Shown piece by piece: positions 31,646-39,295 of a stretch of DNA of 64,000 nt. The notes under the pieces were generated by a model. That model made no database searches. It was not told the DNA's origin and saw only the letters and a list, made by a program, of their open reading frames with translations. The DNA is from a virus. The stretch spans positions 1 to 64,000 of the IMG/VR virus record IMGVR_UViG_3300029319_000004; one strand, written 5' to 3'. The position numbers were made by a program, and so were the translations under genes. How positions within the stretch are numbered: position 1 is the stretch's first letter; every line of letters starts with the position of its first letter.

Positions 31646-31942
31646 ATGACCGAAGTTATAAAAAGTGGAAAACCGTGGAAGAATGATTCTTTTCACAATA
31701 CGTTTGAAGAAGCTAATAATGTTAGAGAGAAATTACTAGCAATCTGGAACGACAGTGATTCTCACAAAGGAATGCAGGTCAAAGTTAAACGCATGCCTTC
31801 CAGAGATCAATTTGTTGTTAAAGTTCGGCTTCATCCAGACTTTGAACCAACTAAGGAAAAGCCTAAGAAAAATGGGAAAAATCGCAAACGAAATAAGAAA
31901 GATACAGGTGGAGGAAAATTTGACTCTTCCGCAAGTGTTTGA
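31646..31942 (+). CDS. basic hypothetical protein
   Basis: A 98-residue protein. The first 65 residues look like a small alpha/beta fold (QVKVKRMPSRDQFVVKVRL), and the tail is Lys/Asn-rich (KPKKNGKNRKRNKKDTGGG). The next gene starts inside this tail in another frame (71-base overlap). Confidence 0.6.
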   Translation: MTEVIKSGKPWKNDSFHNTFEEANNVREKLLAIWNDSDSHKGMQVKVKRMPSRDQFVVKVRLHPDFEPTKEKPKKNGKNRKRNKKDTGGGKFDSSASV

Positions 31943-32042
31943 AAAGTATCCACATTTGTCCCGTCTCCAGTATGAAGAGCTTCGTGAGGAGGGTCAGCTT
32001 AATGAGGACTCCTCCAAAGCGAAGCAGCTTCTTTTAGATTGA
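31872..32042 (+). CDS. small hypothetical protein overlapping its neighbour
   Basis: A 56-residue protein starting at an ATG inside the basic tail of the previous gene, in a different frame. It has a helix-rich sequence (LPQVFEKYPHLSRLQYEELR) that could be a small helix-turn-helix. It is the weaker of two overlapping genes, but its unique part beyond 31942 supports it. Confidence 0.5.
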   Translation: MGKIANEIRKIQVEENLTLPQVFEKYPHLSRLQYEELREEGQLNEDSSKAKQLLLD

Positions 32043-32081
32043 TTTACTCAGACGCTTGGGGTGCCTACTATACTAGTGTAT

Positions 32082-32161
32082 GGGACAGTATCTCCTCGCT
32101 CTTATAAAGCGTAGAAAGAGTAGTCGGTTACACGTGGGTTCAAACCCCACCTGTCCCACCA
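32082..32161 (+). tRNA. tRNA-like gene with normal acceptor and T arm but no clear D arm
   Basis: GGGACAG at 32082 pairs perfectly with CTGTCCC at 32151, followed by A and an encoded CCA. A perfect T arm is present (GTGGG / TTCAAAC / CCCAC at 32134-32150). Between them only 45 bases occur. A possible anticodon arm is CGCT / CTTATAA / AGCG at 32097-32111, which would give anticodon TAT, but the D arm is missing and a 22-base stretch follows. A competing CTCTT/AAGAG stem uses the same bases. Could be a minimal tRNA, a tRNA-like 3' end or a decayed gene. Confidence 0.55.
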
Positions 32162-32177
32162 TTAATGGAGGACGATA

Positions 32178-32387
32178 ATGAAAAGAAGCTTAACAATGTT
32201 TATTATTGCTGGAATATTTTTTGCTGGCTGTGCTGGTACGCAACCTAACGTTGCAACTGTCACTATCAATGTACATACCCAGCCCAGTATTCACTCTTTC
32301 TACACTTACGAAAGACGATGCAAAAAAAGAAACCCGCAAATTTATCAAAAAGTATGCAAGACAGTTTTAATCAAACATAAATCATGA
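32178..32387 (+). CDS. small lipoprotein
   Basis: A 69-residue protein with a lipoprotein signal: hydrophobic MFIIAGIFFAGCAGT with lipobox FAGC (Cys18). The mature part is about 50 residues with two further cysteines and a basic end. AATGGAGG lies upstream. Function unknown; surface or periplasmic location is likely. The stop overlaps the next ATG by four bases. Confidence 0.7.
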   Translation: MKRSLTMFIIAGIFFAGCAGTQPNVATVTINVHTQPSIHSFYTYERRCKKRNPQIYQKVCKTVLIKHKS

Positions 32388-32602
32388 GTGGCGTTAACAG
32401 ATATTTAGAAGAGTACGAAAAGTACAAACATGTTCAGCTTGAAATTGATATTGTTTACAATAAAAAATCACGCACTTCTGAGCGTATGGTTATCTTAGAG
32501 ATAAACAATGACGAGGACAAAGCGCAAGTAAAGAACCTTCGTACAGAAAATATTCAATATAAAACGCTACATTGGTGTAGGAAAAACCTAATTAAAGAGT
32601 GA
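32384..32602 (+). CDS. small hypothetical protein
   Basis: A 72-residue protein coupled by ATGA to the lipoprotein gene. Mixed charged sequence (SERMVILEINNDEDKAQVKN) with no known motif, probably a small alpha/beta fold. Confidence 0.6.
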   Translation: MSGVNRYLEEYEKYKHVQLEIDIVYNKKSRTSERMVILEINNDEDKAQVKNLRTENIQYKTLHWCRKNLIKE

Positions 32603-32603
32603 T

Positions 32604-32747
32604 ATGAAATACATTGTAAAATTTATGTCACGAGAAAAAGAAAAAGATATATTTACAATCAACCCGCCTATGTCGATCGACAGAGCACAAAAAATTTCAA
32701 GAGATTTACAGTTAATGGGAATGACAGCGTGGATTGAAAAGATTTAA
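32604..32747 (+). CDS. small hypothetical protein
   Basis: A 47-residue protein beginning one base after the previous stop. Sequence KYIVKFMSREKEKDIFTINP, then a helix and AWIEKI. Read in the third frame and too short to stand out; accepted because it fills the gap exactly and has normal codon use. Confidence 0.55.
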   Translation: MKYIVKFMSREKEKDIFTINPPMSIDRAQKISRDLQLMGMTAWIEKI

Positions 32748-32817
32748 CGAACTTTAGAGACAAACAAACTATATATTAGAGAAAGCTTTATAAGCTATAT
32801 TAAGGAGAACAAAACAA

Positions 32818-33288
32818 ATGGCAGATCGCAAAATTGAAAAAGCCCCTTTTAACGCGGTGAGAACATCAGTACTAGCAGTTTCCTCTGCAACGTCCCTAGG
32901 AGATTCAGACTGCGGACGTCTAATCGCAGTTACCGCTGGTAATTACAATATTAATCTACCAGCAGCAAAAGCAGGCAGAACTGTAAAGTTTTTAATTGCT
33001 GCATCAAGCACTGACAACATGACAATTAAAGTTATTGGAGATGACCACCTAATGGGTCGAGTAGCCGTAACAAGCACCACTGCAGACAACACTGGCATAC
33101 CGCAGGTTGTGGACGATATTTCTGGCGAGCTGGTTGAGTTAAACATCGATTCTAACGTGGCCACCACCGGTGGCCTCACTGGAGATGTTATTGATCTTTA
33201 CTGCGCAGTGGATGGAACTTGGATTGTTAATGCACACTTGCTAACTACCAACGGAAATCCTGGCACTATTGCCACAATGACCACTTAA
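32818..33288 (+). CDS. probable virion structural (decoration or fibre) protein
   Basis: A 156-residue, Ala/Thr/Gly/Val-rich beta protein with AAGGAGA upstream. The segment NYNINLPAAKAGRTVKFLIA resembles beta-sandwich domains frequent in phage capsid decorations and fibres. It has almost no cysteine and few aromatics, as in secreted or virion proteins. An isolated unit with a strong terminator after it suggests high expression. GC is higher than its neighbours. Exact position in the virion cannot be stated. Confidence 0.6.
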   Translation: MADRKIEKAPFNAVRTSVLAVSSATSLGDSDCGRLIAVTAGNYNINLPAAKAGRTVKFLIAASSTDNMTIKVIGDDHLMGRVAVTSTTADNTGIPQVVDDISGELVELNIDSNVATTGGLTGDVIDLYCAVDGTWIVNAHLLTTNGNPGTIATMTT

Positions 33289-33316
33289 GAAAACTAATCT
33301 TAATAGCTTATAGACT

Positions 33317-33350
33317 AAGACAGCCTTTTAACGAGGGCTGTCTTTTTTTT
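33317..33350 (+). terminator. strong intrinsic terminator
   Basis: AAGACAGCC at 33317-33325 pairs with GGCTGTCTT at 33336-33344 (nine pairs, ten-base loop), and the T-run continues to 33350. The clearest terminator of the window, isolating the structural gene from the methyltransferase. Confidence 0.9.
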
Positions 33351-33364
33351 TAACAGGATACAAC

Positions 33365-34000
33365 ATGAATGAACGATGGAGTCTGTGGCAAAGAAACGTA
33401 ATTGATCGTTTTAAAAACATGCCAGACGAAGAAATCAAAAAAGAGCTACAACGCACTGCACATCCTGTTGCTGTATGTATGGAACAATGGCAAGGCGACT
33501 TTAATATCAGCACGCTAATCCGAAACGCCAATGCCTTTAACGTTGAAAAAGTGTTTTACTTTGGCAGAAGACGATACGATCGTCGAGGTACAGTCGGTAC
33601 TCACAACTATACAGATATTCAGTTTCTTGATGGTGGATACGACCAGTTAGAGACACTAAAAAATCAATATACATTTGTAGGCGTCGATAACAACGTATCT
33701 CAGAAAACCTTTAAATTAGGCGAGTTTGATTGGAATACACTATCAAAACCACCGTTGATGATCTTCGGTGAGGAAGGCACTGGATTGACACAACAAGCTA
33801 TTCAAATGTGTCATATTCTATTAGAAATTCCTCAATATGGGTCTGTTCGCAGTCTGAATGTTGGCACAAGTTCTGGAATACTCTTATATGACTACGTGAA
33901 CTATCTAAAAAATTCCACAAATCAACATATGTTGCGGACAATGAAATATGATGAAACCTGTAGTGGACAGAATGAATCATGCCAACTAACTCTCCTTTAG
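33365..34000 (+). CDS. SpoU/TrmH-family RNA 2'-O-methyltransferase
   Basis: A 211-residue protein with the three SPOUT motifs: NISTLIRNANAF (47-58), LMIFGEEGTGLT (131-142) and IPQYGSVRSLNVGTSSGILL (155-174). The family methylates the ribose of tRNA or rRNA, using a knotted SAM site. The conserved Arg53 and the NVG-x-S core are present. Which RNA is modified is unknown; the nearby tRNA-like gene and tmRNA are possible targets. The start follows the terminator by 14 bases. The C-terminal third overlaps an opposing gene. Confidence 0.85.
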   Translation: MNERWSLWQRNVIDRFKNMPDEEIKKELQRTAHPVAVCMEQWQGDFNISTLIRNANAFNVEKVFYFGRRRYDRRGTVGTHNYTDIQFLDGGYDQLETLKNQYTFVGVDNNVSQKTFKLGEFDWNTLSKPPLMIFGEEGTGLTQQAIQMCHILLEIPQYGSVRSLNVGTSSGILLYDYVNYLKNSTNQHMLRTMKYDETCSGQNESCQLTLL

Positions 34001-34619
34001 AGTTTAATATTGGTGATCCCGACGCACCTCCTACTGTCGGTATGCTATAATGTGCATGCCCTTGGGTGTTTCCAAAAAAATGTCCCGTAAATAAAGGAAC
34101 CATGTTTCCATCTGAAATACCCATTGGGCTAGCTATATTATATACTTTTTCTCCATATTCTGGTCTTTTTGTCGACATAGGGATATGAGGAAGATCTAAA
34201 TTCTTTGACTTAAGAAGGCAAACATCAACATCTTTATTAGATTTTAATATACTAGCATGTCTGCTTTTTCCCTCTCTGTCAATAATTTTTAAAAATACAT
34301 GGCCACCTTGGCTTTTTATTCTTTTTTCGAACTCTCCTAAGTTGCAAACGTGCGCAGCAGTTAAAACAACTTTTTTATTTCCGTAAAGAACAACCGATCC
34401 AGAGCCAACTGAAAAAACTTCAGGCTCGATGCATGTTTGTTTTTCTTCATTGCACACACCAACCCAAGTTTCTACCTTAACAAAAGCTTTTCTTGCTGTT
34501 CTAATATTTGTTAGTATGGTTGTTTGACTTGCGCAACTATTTAATATGAAGCTAAGTAAAAATACTATTATTAACAGTAATAACTTGATGCGCATAACAC
34601 AAGTAACTAGTAAAAGCAT
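33798..34619 (-). CDS. trypsin-like serine protease, lipoprotein, leftward
   Basis: A 273-residue protein: a hydrophobic leader with lipobox LNSC (Cys29) and a trypsin-like domain. LTAAHVC (H90), DVDVCLL (D132) and GGASGSP (S200) form the catalytic triad of the HtrA/S1 group. The ATG at 34595 is an equally good start and gives a more typical signal. Residues 207-273 overlap the antisense SpoU gene by 203 bases, including the last strand of the protease fold. No PDZ domain. It probably acts in the periplasm or at the surface of the infected cell, and the substrate is unknown. Confidence 0.8.
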   Translation of the reverse strand: MLLLVTCVMRIKLLLLIIVFLLSFILNSCASQTTILTNIRTARKAFVKVETWVGVCNEEKQTCIEPEVFSVGSGSVVLYGNKKVVLTAAHVCNLGEFEKRIKSQGGHVFLKIIDREGKSRHASILKSNKDVDVCLLKSKNLDLPHIPMSTKRPEYGEKVYNIASPMGISDGNMVPLFTGHFFGNTQGHAHYSIPTVGGASGSPILNSKGELVGMIHSVHYRFHHISLSATYVDLWNFLDSSRSHIRVFQNLCQHSDCEQTHIEEFLIEYDTFE

Positions 34620-34631
34620 AAAGAGTAAAGT

Positions 34632-35942
34632 ATGAAAAAAACATATGTCCTTGATACTAACGTATTTTTGACGAACGCAAATTCAGTATTTGAATTTAAA
34701 AATAATGATATTGTAGTCCCGTTAAAAGTACTAGATGAAATTGATAAACACAAGAAAAGACAAGATGGCGTTGGTCTCAACGCTAGAAAAATAATAAGAA
34801 TATTAGACAACTTACGAAGCAAAGGTAATCTTCATAGAGGTGTTAGAATGGGAAGGGGGATGGGCATTTTATCCGTTAGAGGATATGATGTAGAAGATCT
34901 TCCACAAGGCTGTGATCTTGAAAGCGCAGACAATGAAATTATCACAACTGCGATTACAGAACACAAAAAAAATAAAAAAAGAAAAGTAATTGTTGTAACT
35001 CGTGATATTAATATGCGAGTTAAATGTGACTCTCTTGGTGTTCCAACTGAAGATTATGTTCCTAATCGAGTTGTCGAAGACGAAAGTAAATTATATTCAG
35101 GTTTTGTAAAACATTTAGTTGACGATCAGCTAATTGATCAGTTTTATGAAGGAGAAGAGATTATATTAGAAAAAGAAGATGGTAAGTTTTCTTCTAATGA
35201 ATTTGTGATGCTAGTGTCCAATAGTAATGATAAAAAAACAGCACTTGCTCGTTTTATAAATTACTCTTCACCGCTTAAAAAAATAAGAGATTATAAAGGC
35301 AAAGGACCATGGGGCCTTAATCCAAGAAATAAGGAACAAATGTTTGCGTTTGATCTTTTAATGGATGAGAATGTTCCAATAATAACTCTTATAGGAAAAG
35401 CCGGCTGTGGAAAAACTCTGCTAGCAATAGCTGCAGGCTTGGAGCAAGTTTTAGAAAAAGATATATATAAAAAGCTAGTTGTATCGCGACCTGTTCAGCC
35501 ACTAGGAAAAGATATTGGTTACTTACCTGGTACAATGGAAGAGAAGATGCGCCCTTGGCTTATGCCAATTCAGGACAACTTAGACTTTCTTATGAATGGT
35601 AAAAAAAGCAATATGGATATGTTTTTTGAAAATGGAACAATTCAAGTTGAAGCTTTAACTTATATAAGAGGTCGCTCAATTTCTAATGCGTTTATTATAA
35701 TTGATGAAGCACAAAATTTAACAATGCACGAATTAAAGACTATAATCACTAGAGTAGGAGAAAATACAAAAATTATTTTAACAGGTGACATCGAACAGAT
35801 TGATAGTGTTTACTTAGATGCAACTTCAAATGGTCTCTCTTACGCTGTAGAAAAATTTAAACCACACGAGATATCTGGCCATGTTACGCTTGTTAAAGGT
35901 GAAAGATCAAAAGTTGCAACGCTAGCTTCAAAGGTATTATAA
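34632..35942 (+). CDS. PIN domain fused to PhoH-like ATPase
   Basis: A 436-residue protein. N-terminal PIN domain (about 1-140) starts with TYVLDTNVFL and has EI.. and D residues typical of PIN nucleases (for example VVTRDINMRVKC). A PhoH-type ATPase follows: Walker A GKAGCGKT near 254-262 and Walker B IIDEAQNLT near 356-364. PIN-PhoH (PhoH2) proteins are RNA helicase-nucleases in bacteria, and PhoH-like genes are common in marine phages. It may act on phage or host RNA. ATG follows AAAGTAAAG. Confidence 0.85.
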   Translation: MKKTYVLDTNVFLTNANSVFEFKNNDIVVPLKVLDEIDKHKKRQDGVGLNARKIIRILDNLRSKGNLHRGVRMGRGMGILSVRGYDVEDLPQGCDLESADNEIITTAITEHKKNKKRKVIVVTRDINMRVKCDSLGVPTEDYVPNRVVEDESKLYSGFVKHLVDDQLIDQFYEGEEIILEKEDGKFSSNEFVMLVSNSNDKKTALARFINYSSPLKKIRDYKGKGPWGLNPRNKEQMFAFDLLMDENVPIITLIGKAGCGKTLLAIAAGLEQVLEKDIYKKLVVSRPVQPLGKDIGYLPGTMEEKMRPWLMPIQDNLDFLMNGKKSNMDMFFENGTIQVEALTYIRGRSISNAFIIIDEAQNLTMHELKTIITRVGENTKIILTGDIEQIDSVYLDATSNGLSYAVEKFKPHEISGHVTLVKGERSKVATLASKVL

Positions 35943-36232
35943 TGGAAACAATAAGTGCAAAAGAATTTGATAGAAACCCTAACCTCCCCTCTGTCGTAGA
36001 GCCCGATAACGATTTAAAAAATTTTTTAGTAGAATATACTGGAGAAACTTTAGATCCAAGCGATAGTCAGGTCACAGTAGAGATGATCGTTGAAGTCATG
36101 GCCAAAGAATTTCCAGAGTTTGTGTTGGCTTTGGCCGAAGAAAATTGGGTGCGTGGCTATCAACAAGCTCTAGACGATGTTGACACTGGTAGAAGCATGC
36201 TTGAAGGTGCCAACAATGATAAACAAGAGTAA
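35942..36232 (+). CDS. hypothetical phage protein
   Basis: A 96-residue acidic protein with ATG overlapping the previous TAA. NFLVEYTGETLDPSDSQVTV and NWVRGYQQALDDV are the notable segments. I have the impression of similar proteins in T4-like phages, function unknown. Overlaps the next gene by 17 bases. Confidence 0.65.
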   Translation: METISAKEFDRNPNLPSVVEPDNDLKNFLVEYTGETLDPSDSQVTVEMIVEVMAKEFPEFVLALAEENWVRGYQQALDDVDTGRSMLEGANNDKQE

Positions 36233-36920
36233 AATAAAAAGCTATATAAAGTCCCGTCGAAACAACATGGATCAGAAACTAATCAATGGCGTGTACGTCA
36301 TGATTAAGGATCCATTGCCGAAGAATGTATCAATTGACGATAGTATTTTAAAAATTACCAAACGCTTGCCAGATCATTTTTTACGGCTAGTTGATGTGAT
36401 TTACGTTGGAGATTTTGAATTTCTTAAAGAAAAAAATGCTAATGCAACATTTTTAGAAAACGCGATTTACATCACAAACGATCAAGATGATCAAAATGAT
36501 ATGCTAGACGATATTTTTCATGAGTTTGCACATGCTGTAGAGAAAGTAAACGAATATGAGATATATTCAGATGGGTCGATCGAAAGTGAGTTCTTAAGCA
36601 AAAGACACAAGCTAGAAGTTTTGCTAAACTACCAGGGTCTCAAAACAGATCAGTACAATTTTTCTAATCCTAATTTTGATGCAAATTTAGATAATTTTTT
36701 GTATAGAGAAGTAGGATATGAAAAGATACGAAACATTAGCTCAAATATGTTTTTAGGCGCTTACAGCGTAACATCGCTTTCTGAGTATTTTGCTACAAGT
36801 TTTGAAAATTACTATTTAAATGATAGAAAAATGGTGAAATTGATTACTCCAGCTGTTTTTAGAAAGTTGGAAATGTTAAACAAAAACGAGGAAAAAAATG
36901 AAACACAAAATTACTATTGA
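36216..36920 (+). CDS. zincin (HEFAH) metallopeptidase-like protein
   Basis: A 234-residue protein. I chose the ATG at 36216 (MINKSKIKSYIKSRRNNMDQ); an upstream in-frame ATG would overlap the previous gene further. Residues 102-106 are HEFAH, followed by AVE, and SEYFATSFENYY further on supplies a Glu as possible third zinc ligand. Architecture resembles the zincin at 16950, but no leader is present, so it may act in the cell, not in the virion. Confidence 0.65.
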   Translation: MINKSKIKSYIKSRRNNMDQKLINGVYVMIKDPLPKNVSIDDSILKITKRLPDHFLRLVDVIYVGDFEFLKEKNANATFLENAIYITNDQDDQNDMLDDIFHEFAHAVEKVNEYEIYSDGSIESEFLSKRHKLEVLLNYQGLKTDQYNFSNPNFDANLDNFLYREVGYEKIRNISSNMFLGAYSVTSLSEYFATSFENYYLNDRKMVKLITPAVFRKLEMLNKNEEKNETQNYY

Positions 36921-37257
36921 CAAAGAAAATAAAGTGCTTAAATTAAAAGTTACTATACCTAAAAAAAAATATCACAAAGATCCTAACATCTCTGACATTC
37001 GGTTTGAAGCTAAAGAAGCTTGGGACCTTGTCAAAGGTAAAAAAATAGAAGGCTATGTTGTAGAGTTTGCACAATCTTTAGTACAATTAGATAATTTTGC
37101 TCTTTTTCGTCATGAAGGAGAATTTGTTTTTCCCTTGAGAGAGTTGCCAAAAAAGACAGTTGCTTCTGCCAAGAAACCACTTGCTAAGAGAAACACTACA
37201 AAAAAGCCAAGAAGACCAAGAAAAGCTTCTAACAAGGCTGAGAATGCAAAAAACTAG
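36898..37257 (+). CDS. basic-tailed hypothetical protein
   Basis: A 119-residue protein overlapping the zincin by 23 bases. The first 85 residues are a mixed alpha/beta domain (KITIDKENKVLKLKVTIPKK), and the last 30 are Lys/Arg-rich (KRNTTKKPRRPRKASNK), suggesting nucleic acid binding. Function unknown. Confidence 0.6.
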   Translation: MKHKITIDKENKVLKLKVTIPKKKYHKDPNISDIRFEAKEAWDLVKGKKIEGYVVEFAQSLVQLDNFALFRHEGEFVFPLRELPKKTVASAKKPLAKRNTTKKPRRPRKASNKAENAKN

Positions 37258-38035
37258 AAATCACATTTCTTTTTCTGAAATAAAAATTTGGCAAGAGTGC
37301 CCGCACAAACACAAGTTATACTATATTGATGGCTTAAGAGTGTTCAAGGGCAACGAATATACTGCTTTTGGAAAAGCACTTCATGCAGTAAGCGAAAACT
37401 TTCTTGTCAAAGAAATGCAGCAAAGTCCTTCGGATTTTTTTGAAGCTGAGTTTTTAAATGAGCTTAAGGCCCTAAGCCAGGATGCTCCTGAATTAGAGCT
37501 TCGACCCACTCTTGTTAAGGAAATGCGTATACAAGGTAAAGATCTTGCGCCACTTATTAAGCCAGCTCTTGACAAGTACTTTGGTAAGTGTGAAATTTTT
37601 TCTGTTGAAGAAGAGATTTTACAAGAACTTCAGCAAAAAACTAATTTTAAAGGCTATATTGACCTGGTCGTGAAGAAAGAAGATCATTATTATATTATTG
37701 ATTGGAAGACTTGTAGTTGGGGATGGGACGCAAAAAGACGTTCTGATAAGATGACAACGTACCAGCTAGCATACTACAAGCACTTCTTTTGCGAAAAGCA
37801 CAATATTCCACTAGAAAATGTCTCTGTGTGCTTTGGTCTTCTTAAAAGAACTGCTAAAAAAGATAGAGCTGAAATATTTGAAATTTCTTGTGGCCCTAAA
37901 AAAATTAAAAATGCGCTTAAATTAATGGATACTGCGCTTTATAATATTAACAAACAAACTTTTGTTAAGAATAGACTCTCTTGCCATGGGAAGTTTGGTC
38001 AATGCGAGTTTTACAAAACAAACCACTGTAGGTAA
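37244..38035 (+). CDS. RecB-like PD-(D/E)XK nuclease with four-cysteine cluster
   Basis: A 263-residue protein. The ATG at 37244 is chosen since SFSEIKIWQECPHKHKLYYI (10-29) is the usual N-terminus of Cas4/AddB-type nucleases. GYIDLVVKK and IIDWKT hold the catalytic D and D-x-K. A C-terminal CHGKFGQCEFYKTNHC, with Cys19, gives four cysteines that could hold an iron-sulfur cluster. Likely a DNA exonuclease in phage replication or host-DNA breakdown. Confidence 0.8.
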   Translation: MQKTRNHISFSEIKIWQECPHKHKLYYIDGLRVFKGNEYTAFGKALHAVSENFLVKEMQQSPSDFFEAEFLNELKALSQDAPELELRPTLVKEMRIQGKDLAPLIKPALDKYFGKCEIFSVEEEILQELQQKTNFKGYIDLVVKKEDHYYIIDWKTCSWGWDAKRRSDKMTTYQLAYYKHFFCEKHNIPLENVSVCFGLLKRTAKKDRAEIFEISCGPKKIKNALKLMDTALYNINKQTFVKNRLSCHGKFGQCEFYKTNHCR

Positions 38036-38038
38036 TTT

Positions 38039-39295
38039 ATGAAAAAGATAAAGCTTTTGGTCTTATCAGACCATATGTTCTCTCCTTCTGGAGTAGGTAC
38101 TCAGACTAGGTATATGGTTGAAAGTCTTCTGGATACAGGTGACTATAGTGTCAGATATCTAGGCGGCGCTATAGGTCACAAGGAGTACGTTCCTCAGAAA
38201 ACTGATAAGTATGGTGATGACCTTATTATCTATCCTGTTGACGGATATGGTACGCCAGAGATTGTTAGATCTATATTACGCACGGAAAAACCAGATATTG
38301 TATGGTTTATGACAGATCCAAGATTTTGGGGTTGGCTGTGGGAAATGGAAGATGAAATTAGATCTTTAGTTCCAATGGTATATTATCATGTATGGGACAA
38401 TTATCCATATCCAGATTATAATGAACCTTTTTATTCTTCAAATGATGTAATTGCTGCCATATCAAAAGTTACTTATGATATTGTACAGAATGTTTCTCCC
38501 AGTGTTGAATCTCATTATATTCCTCATGCTGTAAATCCTGAAGTGTTTTTTCCAATGGATGAAGATGCTATTTTAAATTTTAAGAAAGAGCACATGGCAG
38601 ACGCAGAAAATAAGTTCATTGTTTTTTGGAATAACCGAAATGCTAGGCGAAAAATGCCTGGCAGTTTAATTTATTATTTTAGTAAATTTTTAGATAAGGT
38701 TGGTAGAGACAAAGCTCAGCTTATAATGCATACGGATCCATTTGACCAGCATGGTCCAAATTTAGAGGCGCTCCTGCATAAGTTTAATTTAATTAATGGA
38801 GAGGTAAAGTTATCCTCTGCTAAAGTAGAGCCTCAGCAGCTAGCTATGATGTATAATGTTGCAGATGTAACCATAAATATCTCAGACGCTGAGGGTTTTG
38901 GGCTATCAACGTTGGAATCTTTATCTTGTGGCACTCCAATCATTGTAAACATGACAGGCGGCTTGCAAGAACAGGTTACTGATGGAGATAACTGGTTTGG
39001 ATATGGAATAGAGCCAAACGCAAAAGCTATAATTGGATCACAAGATATACCTTATATCTTTGAAGATAGAGTTAACGAAGAAGATGTTGTTAATGCGCTT
39101 GTGCAAGCTTACGAAAACAAAGATCTTAAAAAAATGGGATCCGATGGACGACAGCATGTTGTTGAAAATTATGGTTTTGATAAGTTTTGCAAATCTTGGG
39201 ATGGTCTTCTTCGATCCGTTCATGATAGATATGGTTCTTGGGATACGAGAAATCATTATAATAGATGGGAATTTTTAGAGGTTAATAATGACTAA
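38039..39295 (+). CDS. GT-B glycosyltransferase, family 4-like
   Basis: A 418-residue protein. The start has a glycine-rich GxGxQT segment (SPSGVGTQTRYMV), and EGFGLSTLESLSCGTPIIVN (about 284-303) is the E-x-G-[FL] donor-binding motif of GT4 enzymes. It transfers a sugar from a nucleotide donor. In phages these modify DNA bases, capsid or host surface. It overlaps the second glycosyltransferase by eight bases, so the two probably act together. Confidence 0.85.
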   Translation: MKKIKLLVLSDHMFSPSGVGTQTRYMVESLLDTGDYSVRYLGGAIGHKEYVPQKTDKYGDDLIIYPVDGYGTPEIVRSILRTEKPDIVWFMTDPRFWGWLWEMEDEIRSLVPMVYYHVWDNYPYPDYNEPFYSSNDVIAAISKVTYDIVQNVSPSVESHYIPHAVNPEVFFPMDEDAILNFKKEHMADAENKFIVFWNNRNARRKMPGSLIYYFSKFLDKVGRDKAQLIMHTDPFDQHGPNLEALLHKFNLINGEVKLSSAKVEPQQLAMMYNVADVTINISDAEGFGLSTLESLSCGTPIIVNMTGGLQEQVTDGDNWFGYGIEPNAKAIIGSQDIPYIFEDRVNEEDVVNALVQAYENKDLKKMGSDGRQHVVENYGFDKFCKSWDGLLRSVHDRYGSWDTRNHYNRWEFLEVNND

